A stretch of 64,000 nt of DNA, taken from the NCBI RefSeq assembly GCF_029784135.1, contig NC_073746.1, positions 92,144,564-92,208,563 on the forward strand, read 5' to 3'. Below are positions 22,341 through 34,123 of the stretch, piece by piece. Position numbers and translations under genes: made by a program. Each line of letters begins with the position of its first letter. Within the stretch, counting starts at the first letter, position 1. The DNA is from Toxorhynchites rutilus septentrionalis. Taxonomy: Eukaryota > Arthropoda > Insecta > Diptera > Culicidae. The notes beneath the pieces are model-generated. The model made no database searches and had not been told where the DNA came from. It saw nothing but the letters and a program-made list of their open reading frames with translations.

Positions 22341-22836
22341 CGTGCATTGGATTTGATGAAATGAAATGTTTGATTTTTGTAAATAGGTAGATAAAAAGCT
22401 GTCAATAAAATGTAACAATGAGAAACGTAATGACATTGTAACTCAGCTGAATCAAAATTCCATTGATAAACTGCACTCATTCCCAATATTCCGAAGAGAC
22501 CAGCTCACTATGGGAGATTTCCATACAAGCAGGCGGACAAAAATATTTTCATCATTTTATCGACACTATTGGCATTTTTTCTACTTGGTATGGTCGAGCC
22601 AAGTTGATTAAAATCATTTGTTAACATATTACGGTCAAATTTCGATCGAGGTATGTCTTTTTTTTAATAAAACCAGAGGAAATAATTCTAGGATTTGTTC
22701 GGAATTCAGCCCCTCCGCTTTCTTTGGCTGCCCTCTAATTTTTTTAATATGCTTCTGGCCACCTGTAATGTGCAAGGAACATGTATGCCAACTTTGGTGA
22801 ATATTGATCAAGCTTTCTTAGAGATATGGTGTATTA

Positions 22837-22898
<62 letters not shown>

Positions 22899-23230
22899 AA
22901 AACGATATTAACAAAAAATAAAGGTTTCTTTTAAATGCTACAATTTTGCTCAAAATTGTGAAGATTGGTCACCAGCCTAATAAATTAGATTAGTATTTTT
23001 TTTAATTGTCCATTAGGGTGCCTAGTTTTGAAATAGGGTAACCAGAAAAAAAACTTTTCATGATTTTTTTATTTTTCAAACATTTATAGCTGAAATTTAA
23101 AAATTTGAAGGATTTTCAACCATGTAATAAATATACAATTTGATTTTTCGAAGAATAAATAGTTTGAAGGAATAAAATAGAACACCAATTTTTATTGTAA
23201 AAATACTTTAATTTATTTCAATATAACATA
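22341..23230. other. AT-rich stretch with microsatellite
   Basis: No gene is seen. A TA microsatellite lies at 22841-22896. CATTAGGGTGCCTAG at 23012 resembles the terminus of the MITE at 19981 and may be a truncated relative. Confidence 0.5.
22841..22896. repeat. (TA)28 microsatellite
   Basis: An uninterrupted TA run of 56 bases. Confidence 0.98.
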
Positions 23231-23590
23231 TTAACATATCGTACAATAGTCATTATAAATACTTTCTTTTTCCGTTTCGTTTTCATCTTCTTCACTTTCA
23301 TCCTCTTCAGAATCTTCATCAATTACATCTTCTACAAAATCTTCTTCAATTTCATCCACAGCTTCGTCGAGCCAAGTTCCATAACGTGCGTCGAATCTCT
23401 GCTTAACACGGAAAACTTCGTGCCACTTTGATTTGTATCTTAATATCGTCCTCACTATCTTGTCACGAAGCCTTTCTTTTTTTTCCACGTCAATTTTATA
23501 ACTTTCGCACAAGGCTTCAAATACTTTTGCTACATTTTCTTTTGTCGTTAGTTTTGAATCAAACAATGAAACAACTTTTCGATTGTCCAT
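23231..23590 (-). CDS. Hypothetical small acidic protein, unrecognised
   Basis: The open frame from the ATG at 23590 encodes 119 residues. It remains open upstream to a TAG at 23702-23704, so the start could lie further 5' or the sequence could be a terminal exon. The N-terminal 75 residues are basic and probably helical (KERLRDKIVRTILRYKSKWH). The C-terminal 45 are extremely acidic, rich in Glu and Asp, ending in YCTIC. An AATAAA polyadenylation signal on the minus strand lies just past the stop, near 23212-23217. No neighbour shares a pathway, and flanking DNA is repeat-rich, so it may be a transposon-derived exon. I do not recognise the family. Confidence 0.4.
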   Translation of the reverse strand: MDNRKVVSLFDSKLTTKENVAKVFEALCESYKIDVEKKERLRDKIVRTILRYKSKWHEVFRVKQRFDARYGTWLDEAVDEIEEDFVEDVIDEDSEEDESEEDENETEKESIYNDYCTIC

Positions 23591-23807
23591 CCTTTCACTT
23601 GCTCTTAACAATTGGTAATGCCTACTGTAATAAGACTCATCAATAAAAGTATGAGTGTAGGTACAAGTGAGTTGCTGTTGGTTGGTAGCTTCTACCGGAA
23701 TCTACCGGAATATAGGTACTAAAACGTTACATAGAAAATCAAAGCGGTTACGATGACGTTGAATATCAAGCAGATAGGTAGGTGGAATCTAATTTATGTG
23801 TGTATAG

Positions 23808-24156
23808 AATTTTCAAAACGCTCCAAATCTCGTCGTTGCAGGTTGTTGCATGTAAACTCTTCAGCACTTGTTAGTATACACCTTAAACTAGAAAATAACC
23901 AAGAACTCGACTCCGGAACTCAATGGAGCAAAAAGATACCGACCAACTAACTTATCACTTTTTAACTGATGAACATATTTTTGATTTCGTATAATTCCTA
24001 TAAAACCAAAAATTTTCAAAACGCTTCAAATCTCTTCGTTGCAGGTCATTGCATGTAAGCTCTTCAGAACTTGTTAGTATGCACCTTAAACTAGAAAATA
24101 ATCAAGGACCTGACCCGGGGGCTCCTGGGAGTAAAAAGATGCCGATCAACAAAGTT
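23808..24156. repeat. Direct duplication, 203-bp period
   Basis: Unit 1 (about 23808-23950) and unit 2 (about 24011-24153) share AATTTTCAAAACGCTNCAAA, ACCTTAAACTAGAAAATAA and AAAAAGATNCCGA. Both keep the same short open frame (HLKLENNQ ... SKK), but substitutions are frequent, so this is not good evidence of coding. The origin is unknown. Confidence 0.75.
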
Positions 24157-24159
24157 AAA

Positions 24160-26110
24160 ATTATGATTTTTTTTTCTTATTTTCTTCTTCTTTTTCTTCT
24201 TTATTTTCTAGTTTTCCCCAATAAAACTAGTTAACTACTTGTTTTTCGGAAAGCCCAATCAATAACGTTTTCAAGAATATAATGAACTTTAAATTTATTC
24301 TGTTATTTGTGACTAAAAAAAGGTTTTTTTGTAATTCGCTTTAATTGGAAAAAAAATTGCATTTTTTTTAAATTTTCATGTTTATTTCTTAATATCTCAA
24401 GTATGGTACCTGCTAGAGTGCTGAAATTTTGAACTTTTCTTAGTTAAAGTGTCTTCTTTCTATAGCAAATATATAAAAACAGATTGGTGACAGTCACTTT
24501 TCCGATTTTTGTCCGCCTGAAATCCTATAGTGCAGCTCCCCCATCTGAACGCAAAAAAAAAGATATAACACTCAAAACATTCGCTATTGCCAAATGTCAT
24601 TCACTCGTCCGGAGTGATACCGACAGTTGCATTCACTCTCCCGGGGTACAACACCAGCAGATACACTCGTAAATTTCCGCGAGTAACAATAAATAAGCTA
24701 TAAATATAAATTATTACCGCGCGAAATAATGCGAACGAGATAGTATTTTTCGATGATGTCATCGCCCCCTCTCTTCTGGAAGAGATGCACTTCTCGAGCA
24801 TGTGTCCACGCAAAGATGGATTGGGTTTGCTCCTTCGGCACTCCTCTTGGCCCAGCAAACGAGCTGTAATGACACTGACTGAGACGTGTCAGCGTCTGGC
24901 GAAGAGTTATTAGCTTTCCAGCGAACCAGGCAGAAGCCCTGATGGCCATTTGACACTCGCAGCTTCCTCGAGGGAGATGGAGGGATAAAGACCGAGCGCG
25001 AAAAAAACGCACCGCGTCTTGGAAACGAAACTGATCGTTCCTCGCTGATGAGGAATGTAAATAAAATAAATTAACACGTCAAATGTGAATATTATTGATT
25101 TATCGCGTTGTTTTTCGTGTTTTATATGCGTGCGTACATATGTGGCTTGGAAATTTTTCGCCCGGCCGAGTAAAGAAAGCCATTTTCGAGAAATCGACAT
25201 GAGCGCCTTCCACCTAGCGCGAAGAGGATTATTCTGTTTTGGTTCATTATTTTTAACAGCGACGAACGCCTGTCACTTGCTGCGAGGCGCTGTCAGTTGA
25301 GGTGATTTGTGTTCGACAGTTTTGAGCTATCTCAATAAACCATATATGGGCATTGCTAATGAGCCGGACACACGCGCGGAAAATCCGCCGTCATGTCCTC
25401 ATTTCACGGCTAGCTGAATCCGTTGGTGTGTCAGAAAAAGAATGAATGTTGAATTCATTGCGTCCGATCCATTACAAATGGGTAATCTTTCAGATTAAAA
25501 AATTAAGAATTATTATTTTTAATTATTTAATCAACACTTTAAAATATAGTTTTGGACTCACTAACTACGACCCTGCGTTTCCTAGCGAAACCAAGTGAAT
25601 CATTTTTCACACAGTCGAGTGCAGAATTTCAAGCCGGGAGAGATAGCTTGACACAATTCCGTTAGACATTCCTTCAGATCTCGTACTAAGAATCGTTTAC
25701 TCCATCTGATTTCAGCATTGCAGCAAGACACACTACGTACAAATGAATCTGTCTTGGCTCCATTCAGTGACATTAACGGTTTGATATAAGATTGAATGAT
25801 TTACAGCTGTCAAGTTTGTATATCTCACTCAGTGAAGCGTATACTTCTCTCTCGTATGTGGATGTGTACGAGCGTTTCAGTCATCTCGTATAGCCTGAGA
25901 CTCTGTGACTTGTGTTTCACGGTTCCATCCAATGTCATTCCCATCATCTGGAAGTGAAACCGCTGTCCGGCGAAGCATGAAGACGCGCTCGTCGCGATTC
26001 CCGCCGATTGGTGGGGAAATCTTTTTATGTGAATTTTATATAATTTCCCCATAAATAACCCTAACCGACTGACTGACTGACTGCAGCAGCGTCGGGGGCG
26101 ATAGATCACT
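24160..26110. other. Long stretch, no gene supported (GC-richer core)
   Basis: 24480-25480 is GC-richer and lacks repeats shared with the window. Overlapping short open frames exist on both strands but none shows a domain. A GACT run near 26070 is a short simple repeat. Confidence 0.4.
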
Positions 26111-28064
26111 TATTCCTGAGTAACGCATTGCTGGATTTTTAGGTTAGCTGTACGAGATGTGGTTCAGAGCTGAGGGAGTGGGCACGGGCACGGGTGAAGA
26201 TAGAGAGCTGACCGAAAATTACAGGCAGCAGCTTTGTGTACTGGGCATAAATTGTAGATATGTCACATTGGGCCTCTTGATCAGCACTCTTCACTTCAAT
26301 TAAAACGGATGTTCAATTATTGCACATTCATCCGGGACAGCGGGTTTCATTATAATGTCTGTAGGCAAGTTACGCTTGTTCTTCTGCTGCCTGCCGAAGA
26401 GCATCTGCAGCGTAAAATGTGTGCAATCATAAATGGTGCTGAGTGGCAGTGGAGCATTGTTATTATGTCAATGTAAAGTATATGGTTAAAAGTAAGTGGG
26501 TCAACTGGCTGATGGGCTGCGGAATGAAAAAAGCGAATATCGCCATGTAATCTTTATATAATTCACGTTGATAATAATACTTAAAAAAATTCAAATGTTT
26601 CAAATGACAAACTTCCAATGTAATATTTCGTCGATCATCATCAGTAAAACTTTCAATGATTTGATTCTGAAGAAGTTATCTAAAAATAATTGTTATGCGT
26701 GTCACCCAACTTATGTTTGCACTGGTAACGATAACATTTTTGCTTCAATTCAGAAACAATATTTAAATTCAGTCGAAATTGACCCAATTCCTGCTCGGAA
26801 TGTTGTGGGTATCGTTTCAGGATGTCCAAATAACCCATCTAGTCCATCGTCGAATCAGTGAACTACATGGTTTGAGTTCCAAAATCAGTTTTTGAGCAAG
26901 ATAGAATCAGGCTGTCGTCTCCGTGTTTTATCGTTGGGACCAGATACTGAACCTGGAATTCCGATCTTGGTTTTCTTCACTATCTGTCTTTATAGATCAG
27001 AAACCACGACGTTGGATTTTGAATGAATGAAAGTTTTTAATTCGATTTAATAAAATCGATTTAAAAATAACTTTTTGAAAACATTGCTTGTATGTGAATA
27101 CGTACGTATTTCTAGTCAAATGTATGAGTAATTATTTTAGCATTTCAAATGAATGAAAAAATTAACAGTACGTAAATGTATTATTAAAATTGATACTCAA
27201 TTCTGAGTCTTGAAAAATATTAAAGAATCAATTTTTTTGTTGAGCAAAGAATTTTTGTGTATAACTTATGATCTACTTTTGAGATCAAAAATTGAAAAAA
27301 AATGTGTCACATAACAATTCCAATAGCGACTATTGAATTAAGAAAGAAATTTACTTAGGTTTTTTTACTACCGACGAATTTCATGCCAACTCGACTGGCC
27401 GTAGGCAGCTCCATCTTAGATAGCAGTGAAACGTTTTGGGTGTAAACACATGGGTCTTTTAAGAAACTATGAATAGCCCTTACAATTTCAAACAAGTCGT
27501 CCATATATTAGAAGATGGGCACTTTTACAGGGAAAAAGTTTTTCTAACAACAAATTTTTCATGCTTTCTTTGAAAAAAAAAATACAACCAATCCTAATTT
27601 TGTTCAAAGTGAAGATAGCGATAAAGAGTATCCGACAAAGTTTGAAATATCTTTTTAAAATATCAACTTTCGTCGAAGACGTCAACTTTCTATCGTCACA
27701 TATGAACATATGAATAATGTTTTACTCGTACGCGAAGACGAAGAAATATTTTCTTTATTGAGCATGAGAAAAGAGCAGCAATATGTTGAGCCAGAAAGAA
27801 TAAGGTGCAACTTGAAATGCAGTGGGTTCAATGTTGAATAATGATTTTCAACAATAAGAGTGACTCTGTACGGCCCTGATACCAACGCTTGAATTCACAA
27901 CATTTTCAGTATCCAAATTTTAGGAATTTCTCTTTAGCAAAAAATTGTGTTGGTGAAAATGTACCCGGAAAATCAATTTCTTGATCAAATGGTGCACGAA
28001 ATTATCTGGAATTCTATTTTCTCTTTTCAAAGATTCTTTTTGGGCTTCTCCATAATTATTTATA
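26111..28064. other. AT-rich stretch, nothing recognised
   Basis: I see no ORF with motifs, no inverted termini and no repeat shared with the rest of the window. Confidence 0.4.
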
Positions 28065-29334
28065 ACTAGCTGACCCGGTAAACTTCGTCCCGCCCAAAAT
28101 TTGTTTTTTGTCATCAATACCTTCAAACATTCTCCTTTTCTTACTATGAGCAAGTTCATGGGTCCAAAAAGCAAGTTCATGGGTTCATGAGTGGGATGGA
28201 GAGTCTAACCATCATAGAAACATTTTTTGCACCCTTAAACCTTCACATGCAAAATTTGGTTTCATTTTCTCGATTAGTTCTCGAGTTATGCAGAAATTTG
28301 TGTTTCATTTCTATGGCAACCCACCCCCCTCAGAAAGGTGGGAGGAGTGTTGAACCACCTTAGAAATGTATGGCAATGTATGTATGGCAGTAATTTCTTC
28401 ACACTGTTTTGCAAAGTTATTGGTTTTCGGGCGAAGGGTGAGGGAGGGAGATGAAAGATGTGAGTGCCATTAAGGCAGCCATTTGTGGTTTCCTTTCACC
28501 TTCCCTTTAATATACAATAGATTATTCAATATTCTTACTTCTAAATGTTTCATACACGGATTTGATGTATTCAGATGTCATTTGCTTCGAAATATAACAG
28601 AACCTGTAACATTTTTATTTAGCTTTTAATGATTTTTAGTGGCTAACATTCCATTATTTTTTTCCGATAAAGCCATTGCGTCGCCAGAGTTTTTGATCGT
28701 TTATATTTTTTCTCAAAAACCTCTAGTACTACAATTAATTACAGAAAAATCTATATTCAGAATTGGTCTGTGTTCATGGTCCTAAACATTTAGGACTGAA
28801 TATTTACGCATCGACTGAGGGAAGCATATGCGCAGAGGGAGAATTGAAGATTGTTTACAAATATTGATGTTCGATTATATAAATCTTATTATATTGACTT
28901 TGAAATATTTTTTTCTCTTGGGTAATTTTACACTCTGATAAGTTTTCCTCTTGCATACACATCAATGTGCAATAAATGTTTCTGTGGTGGTTAGATACTC
29001 CACCCCCCTCTCTAAGGGGGAGCTGCCATATATACGAAACACAATGTTCTGCATTGCGCGAGGATTTGTCAAGCAAATGAAACCAAATTATGCAAAATTA
29101 GGCTGCCATAGAAATGAAACATGAATTTCTACATAACTCAAGAACTAATCGAGCAAATGGAACCAAATTTGGCATATTGAGGTTTTAGGGAGCAATAAAT
29201 GTTTTTATGGTGGTTTGACACTCTTTCCTCCTCTCTAAAGAGGAGGGGAGGGTGAAATTAAACTTAGCATATAAAGATTTTTGGTGATCGATAAACGTTT
29301 CTATGGTGGTTCAACACTCCTCTCTCCACTCTAA

Positions 29335-29735
29335 GGCTAGGCGCAAGTTGAGACGCGTATAGCGCGAGTAACTTGCCGCGATATAGCGCCTGTTTTTGTG
29401 GCTAATGAAAACAGATAGAACGGCCCAAATTGGCCAGATGACGCGAGATGGTGGAGCGCTCGTGAGACACGACTCGCGCGACGCTGTGGCTGAACCACAG
29501 TTTCTCGTGCTGGTCATGCCGGTTGTGGTAGTTGTGTTGGTGAACAATCATATAGCGCTGTGGGTTTGACACTGTATGGCTGTACTGGTCGGGTGATTGT
29601 GTTAGTAAATAAATATATCGCGCAACTCTGTGTTAATCAGTCATTGTATGCGAGTGGCATGTCATTTACACCAAACTGCGACTCAATATGCGCTCCACCA
29701 CGCTACGTTTGTGGCACGTATGAGTCGTGTTGGTA
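29335..29735. mobile_element. GC-rich insertion inside the inverted-repeat element
   Basis: About 400 bp with CG-rich motifs (GTATAGCGCGAG, GACTCGCGCGACGC) interrupt a subrepeat that otherwise runs continuously in other copies. Internal inverted pieces (GGTGGAGCGC and GCGCTCCACC) suggest a MITE. The ends are approximate. Confidence 0.45.
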
Positions 29736-30267
29736 GTCTCGAAAACTAACCAATCAAATGGAGCCAAATTTGGCATGTGTAGGTTTTTGAATATGAGAAA
29801 TGATTCTATGAAAGTATGACACCCCTCCCTCCTCTGAAATGGAGAGGGGTCCCGTAAAAATAATACACATATTTCAACCAAACATATTCCAACCAAACAT
29901 GACAATAATTTTTTTTTAATTTGATAAAACGCACTCCTATATCTTCTTCTATCTATATAAATAAAAATGGATCACCGAATGTGTTGGTAAGAGCAAAACT
30001 CGAGAAAGGAATTGTCCGATTTAGGACTGCCTTTATTCTATCATATTTTCTGTATCAAACATTTATTCCATGTAACGGAGAAACATGTTAATTGCAAGTG
30101 GTTGAAGAATCTTGAACGAGAATTATGCCTGAAAATAATCTTATATTATAATGACGAGTTTTGGTAGAAGTACTAGGAATTTCATGGTAAAAGGAAAAAT
30201 AATTTTATGGTAAAAGGTAATTTTAAAAGGTAGATTAGAAAATCAATCAATGAACAGTTCTGCGATT

Positions 30268-31292
30268 TGTTACGGTTAGAAAAACCGCAACAAAATATAA
30301 CCATAAACCATATGGTAATACGGACCGAAGAGTGAGTGTACCTCCCATAATTATACACCCTACTAATGCATGCCCAAATCCCATCATCACCTACCTACCT
30401 GTAAGGCATTGCATGCTGCCACGCGAATTCAAAAAAAAAAGAATCTTTGTAAAAAAAAAACTAACAATGTTTAACAATGATTCCTTACAACCTATGAGGA
30501 ATCTTTAGTCCTAAAGGACGAAAAAAAGGAGCAGAAGATTAATAGGAGGAGAGAGAGAAAGGGGATAGAGAGATGGGATAGAAGAGAGAGAGATAAAAGG
30601 GGGATTCGAGCCGTAAGAGAAGATTGGAATGGCTCGAATCGGTCTTAACTCATGGACCGTCGAAGAAATTATACCGAAAAATCGTTAAAATTAAAGTTGT
30701 ACTTTTTGAGTGAAGTGCGAGTGACAATAAGGGAAGAAGGAGTTGCACGTCCTAGGAACCGCACAAGTCGGGCGACATTCACCCTCCTCGCTGGATTCAA
30801 ACGACGGAAGAGGTACCTCGGAGAAAACGCCGGTGGTCAGCGAGCCCCCAACGTTATCGCTGCTCCACACGTATACGGGTGAGTCGGTCGAACGTTTCGG
30901 AGGTTGCAGTGCGATGAGGTCTGGTCGAGCCTAGCCCCCGCTCATCGTCACTTGGACCGATGAGACCGATCCCCGTGTACGGGCACCGTGAGTAGAAAAA
31001 AACCCACAGAAACCCTCTCTCTATTATCAACCAACATACTCACCTGAATTCAACCTGTTCCTGTTCGGCCGCAACGATTTTCTAACCTACTAACCTGAAA
31101 AGAAAGAAAAAAATATATAATAAATTTTAAAAAATATACTTACCATTCTGTTCTTATTACGATCATATTCTCATCATATCCATCACCAACAGCTTCCGTT
31201 GTATTCGTGAGTCCACCTCGTTCCTAGGTAAGAGCCGACCCTGAGGTAATTATACATACAAACCAGTACCACTGAGCTAGCCATAACTTACA
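30268..31292 (+). repeat. 5' LTR
   Basis: It begins TGTTACGGTT and ends CATAACTTACA, giving the TG...CA termini expected for LTRs. It contains an AATAAA at about 31119. By eye it differs from the 3' LTR at three bases (two adjacent near 30617, one near 30685) and in the length of two A runs. Confidence 0.97.
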
Positions 31293-31294
31293 AT

Positions 31295-31312
31295 TGGCGA
31301 TCCGCGTAAAGA
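31295..31312 (+). promoter_or_regulatory. Primer-binding site
   Basis: TGGCGATCCGCG starts 2 bases after the LTR. A TGG start matches the CCA end of a tRNA primer. I cannot name the tRNA. Confidence 0.7.
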
Positions 31313-31741
31313 AAATATTCTGAATCCATCTGATTCAGAATATTTTTAACCAGTTCGGGGGAGACTCACGAATATTGCTTAATCTTCGTGATTGAATTCA
31401 GTTTTCAGTTGAGTGTAAAGAGGAAAAGATCAGTTCGATCGTTTCGCGAAAAGGCAGAAGAAAAAACTGCTATCGGAAAAGGCAGAAGCAATCCGGTGAA
31501 ATATATTGTTTTCAGGCAAAGTGCTACGCTAATACGAGTCAAATTGCGTGGTTCGATACGATATTACGATTTTATGCATTTTTAAGCATTGTGAAAACTT
31601 GTGAGAAGCAGTAGAAATCGCATTCAGTTGCATAGCGAGATAAAAGTGATTTTTCTTTGGTGTGTTTCTAAAATACCCAGATCAGCGTGATCAGTGTGAG
31701 TTAATTTTCAATATTTTGCCTCCGTATAGTGAATTATAGCG

Positions 31742-34123
31742 ATGGAGAGCAATAAAAAGATCGAAGGCCTTGGTGATTTACAGGCAAATTTTAGTGATCT
31801 TCGAGTCGAGTTTTTGAACGAAGATGAATTAAATTATGAGTTACGGATAAGAGAAATAGTTTGTGAAGATGGCGCCCAAATGGTTAGAAAACGAGGAAAT
31901 CTCAGAGAAGCTTTAAAGCACGAGCGACAATCGAATACAGTATGGCAGGTAAAGTACAAGTTTGATCCCGAAATCGATTATTCTAACTGTGTTGAAAAAT
32001 TTAACCAAGTGGTTAGCAGTTTGACTGGGGCACAAACAGCTCCTCCGCGTTGTCAGTCAACGTTATTGCATTTAGGTGTACGAATTGGTAGATTATTCCC
32101 ACACGTAGATGAAGTGAATCAGAGCAACTTGAATAGAATGCTCGAAAAAGTTTGTGAAATGTTAAATAATTTCTATTACGACAAGCGTGACCGTCAAAGG
32201 ACACTGAGTTTGGGAAGTGATGTGATCTTAGCAGATTTCCTAACAATTCCGGTAACTACAGCAAATTCACTTCCAAATATAAACGTTGCTCATGTACCCG
32301 TACAGAATCCACCAAGTGAAAATGAAAATGTAATCGCGTTATTAGATCCCGAGGATGATGATCTAATACAGTGTTTGCAAAGATTAGGTTGCATTGATCC
32401 TTCCAATAGTTCAGGTGATGTGAAAAAGGATGTTCGAGATGCCATGTTAGCGTTCGAACATGAACTTTATTTGTTGAGAACCTACAAACAGAAAAACCAA
32501 GCGAAGCTTATTGCTCAACCGATATCCACAATACCTACAACACAAGCGGTCAGTGTAACCACTACTTCTAATACTCGAATAGTGAATTCACCCACTACTC
32601 TGGTGAATGTCTTGAGTGATCCTAGAGTAACGACATCAGTTAGCGTTCAGAATCCTCCAATAGCGAATACGTTTCATCAGCTTAGCATTCCTGCAACCAC
32701 AGCAAATATTTCATTTCCAATAGTTTCGATTCCGTTCACAGCACCCAATCACTTCGGCAGTTATATACCTGTGACTTCTGTGTATGGTTATCCCACTCCA
32801 AACTCTAACGCTTTTTGTTTGGCAAATTCAAATCACACAGGAAATTATCATAATATATACGGATCGAATTTGGCGGGATTTTACAATCCACATTATCAAC
32901 ATTTTCCATATTACCCACCGCAGGTACCGCAGACTATGCCTATGTCGATTAGTTCGGCCACACCGCAAGTGTTTTCTGATTTACCGATTTTGAACCCAAA
33001 CCCAGTTGTTCCAACAACACTGATTCCGAATATTCATCCGATTCCATCATCTTTGCCTCGTTTGCCGATTTCATCTCAGTCATCGTATAGCCACAAATCG
33101 TTGCCTGTTTCCAAATGGAAAATAGACAAATACGCGGGAACAGATCAAGGCAGCAATTTGAACGAGTTCTTAGTGTTGGTCCAGCAGCTTTCGCTCGCTG
33201 AGAGAATCTCAGAGCAAGAGTTGTTCGACTCTACCTTTCACTTGTTTACTGGTCCAGCTTTGAACTGGTTCATGTCTGTGAGTTCCAAGGGTCATCTGAG
33301 AGACTGGACTCACATGGTTGAAGAATTGAGGAGAACTTTTGTTCATCCGGAGTTGGATTCTCTAGTGCGGTCAAAAATATACCAACGTCGACAACAAAGA
33401 AACGAGTACTTCCAAGATTATTATTACGACATGGAAAAGCTCTTTAGGTCAATGACAACACAGATGAGTGACTTTGAAAAGCTTGATGTGTTGAAACGTA
33501 ATATGCGGGGCGACTACAAGAAATATTTATTGTGGAAATCCACTGAGAACCTACAACAATTAGTTGATGCAGGTCGGCAGATTGATTATTCAAATTTTTC
33601 ACTTTACAACAAAATGTTTGGCTCTGAAAAGTCAACCAATGTTATACATGGAAATAAACCTGAGAAGCAGGATTATAGAAACCAGAATAACCCACGATCA
33701 AATAATAACCCACAATTAGAGTTTCGGAAATCAAAACCTTTGTTCAACAAGGATAGTCCAAACAATTATAAGAACAATAATAAACAAAATAAGAATCAAT
33801 CTGAGCAAAATACGAAATCAAAGGATTCGTATAATAAAAATTTCGAGTCAAAAGTTCCAGTAGGACAAGAAGATCCTTTAGAAGGAAATTCAAATAACAT
33901 TCGATCATTATCTAGTTTGATTGCTGCTCATAAACCGCCTGAAATAAATCAGTGTATTTTCTGTAGATCCACCACCCACACCATTGATGAGTGTAGGTCA
34001 AGCAGAGGTCCTTGTTGTAGGATGTGTGGATTTAAAGGATTCGACACCCAGCACTGTCCGTTTTGTTTAAAAAACGGCTTTCAGACGATCGAAAGTCGCC
34101 GATCGTCAACGTCACCCGCATAA
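31742..34123 (+). CDS. gag: Gag polyprotein of the LTR retrotransposon
   Basis: This structural protein packages element RNA into particles. It has 793 residues from the ATG at 31742, and the frame is unbroken. The N-terminal half is partly low complexity, rich in Ser, Thr, Pro and Asn (about residues 180-450). A capsid-like region follows at about 460-640, with DKYAGTDQGSNLNEFLVLVQ and LFTGPALNWFMSVSSKG, typical of retrotransposon gag domains. Next is an Asn/Lys-rich basic stretch, then the zinc knuckle CIFCRSTTHTIDEC (CX2CX4HX4C) near residue 738 and a second Cys-rich motif. The last codons overlap pol, and the slippery site at 34069-34075 lies within the gag frame. Confidence 0.95.
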   Translation: MESNKKIEGLGDLQANFSDLRVEFLNEDELNYELRIREIVCEDGAQMVRKRGNLREALKHERQSNTVWQVKYKFDPEIDYSNCVEKFNQVVSSLTGAQTAPPRCQSTLLHLGVRIGRLFPHVDEVNQSNLNRMLEKVCEMLNNFYYDKRDRQRTLSLGSDVILADFLTIPVTTANSLPNINVAHVPVQNPPSENENVIALLDPEDDDLIQCLQRLGCIDPSNSSGDVKKDVRDAMLAFEHELYLLRTYKQKNQAKLIAQPISTIPTTQAVSVTTTSNTRIVNSPTTLVNVLSDPRVTTSVSVQNPPIANTFHQLSIPATTANISFPIVSIPFTAPNHFGSYIPVTSVYGYPTPNSNAFCLANSNHTGNYHNIYGSNLAGFYNPHYQHFPYYPPQVPQTMPMSISSATPQVFSDLPILNPNPVVPTTLIPNIHPIPSSLPRLPISSQSSYSHKSLPVSKWKIDKYAGTDQGSNLNEFLVLVQQLSLAERISEQELFDSTFHLFTGPALNWFMSVSSKGHLRDWTHMVEELRRTFVHPELDSLVRSKIYQRRQQRNEYFQDYYYDMEKLFRSMTTQMSDFEKLDVLKRNMRGDYKKYLLWKSTENLQQLVDAGRQIDYSNFSLYNKMFGSEKSTNVIHGNKPEKQDYRNQNNPRSNNNPQLEFRKSKPLFNKDSPNNYKNNNKQNKNQSEQNTKSKDSYNKNFESKVPVGQEDPLEGNSNNIRSLSSLIAAHKPPEINQCIFCRSTTHTIDECRSSRGPCCRMCGFKGFDTQHCPFCLKNGFQTIESRRSSTSPA

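Noticed and set aside
22695..22934. Open frame with alternating Tyr-Ile
   Set aside because: By-product of the (TA)28 microsatellite.
30652..30882. Small ORF present in both LTRs
   Set aside because: It is duplicated simply because LTRs are copies of each other; no motif or independent support.
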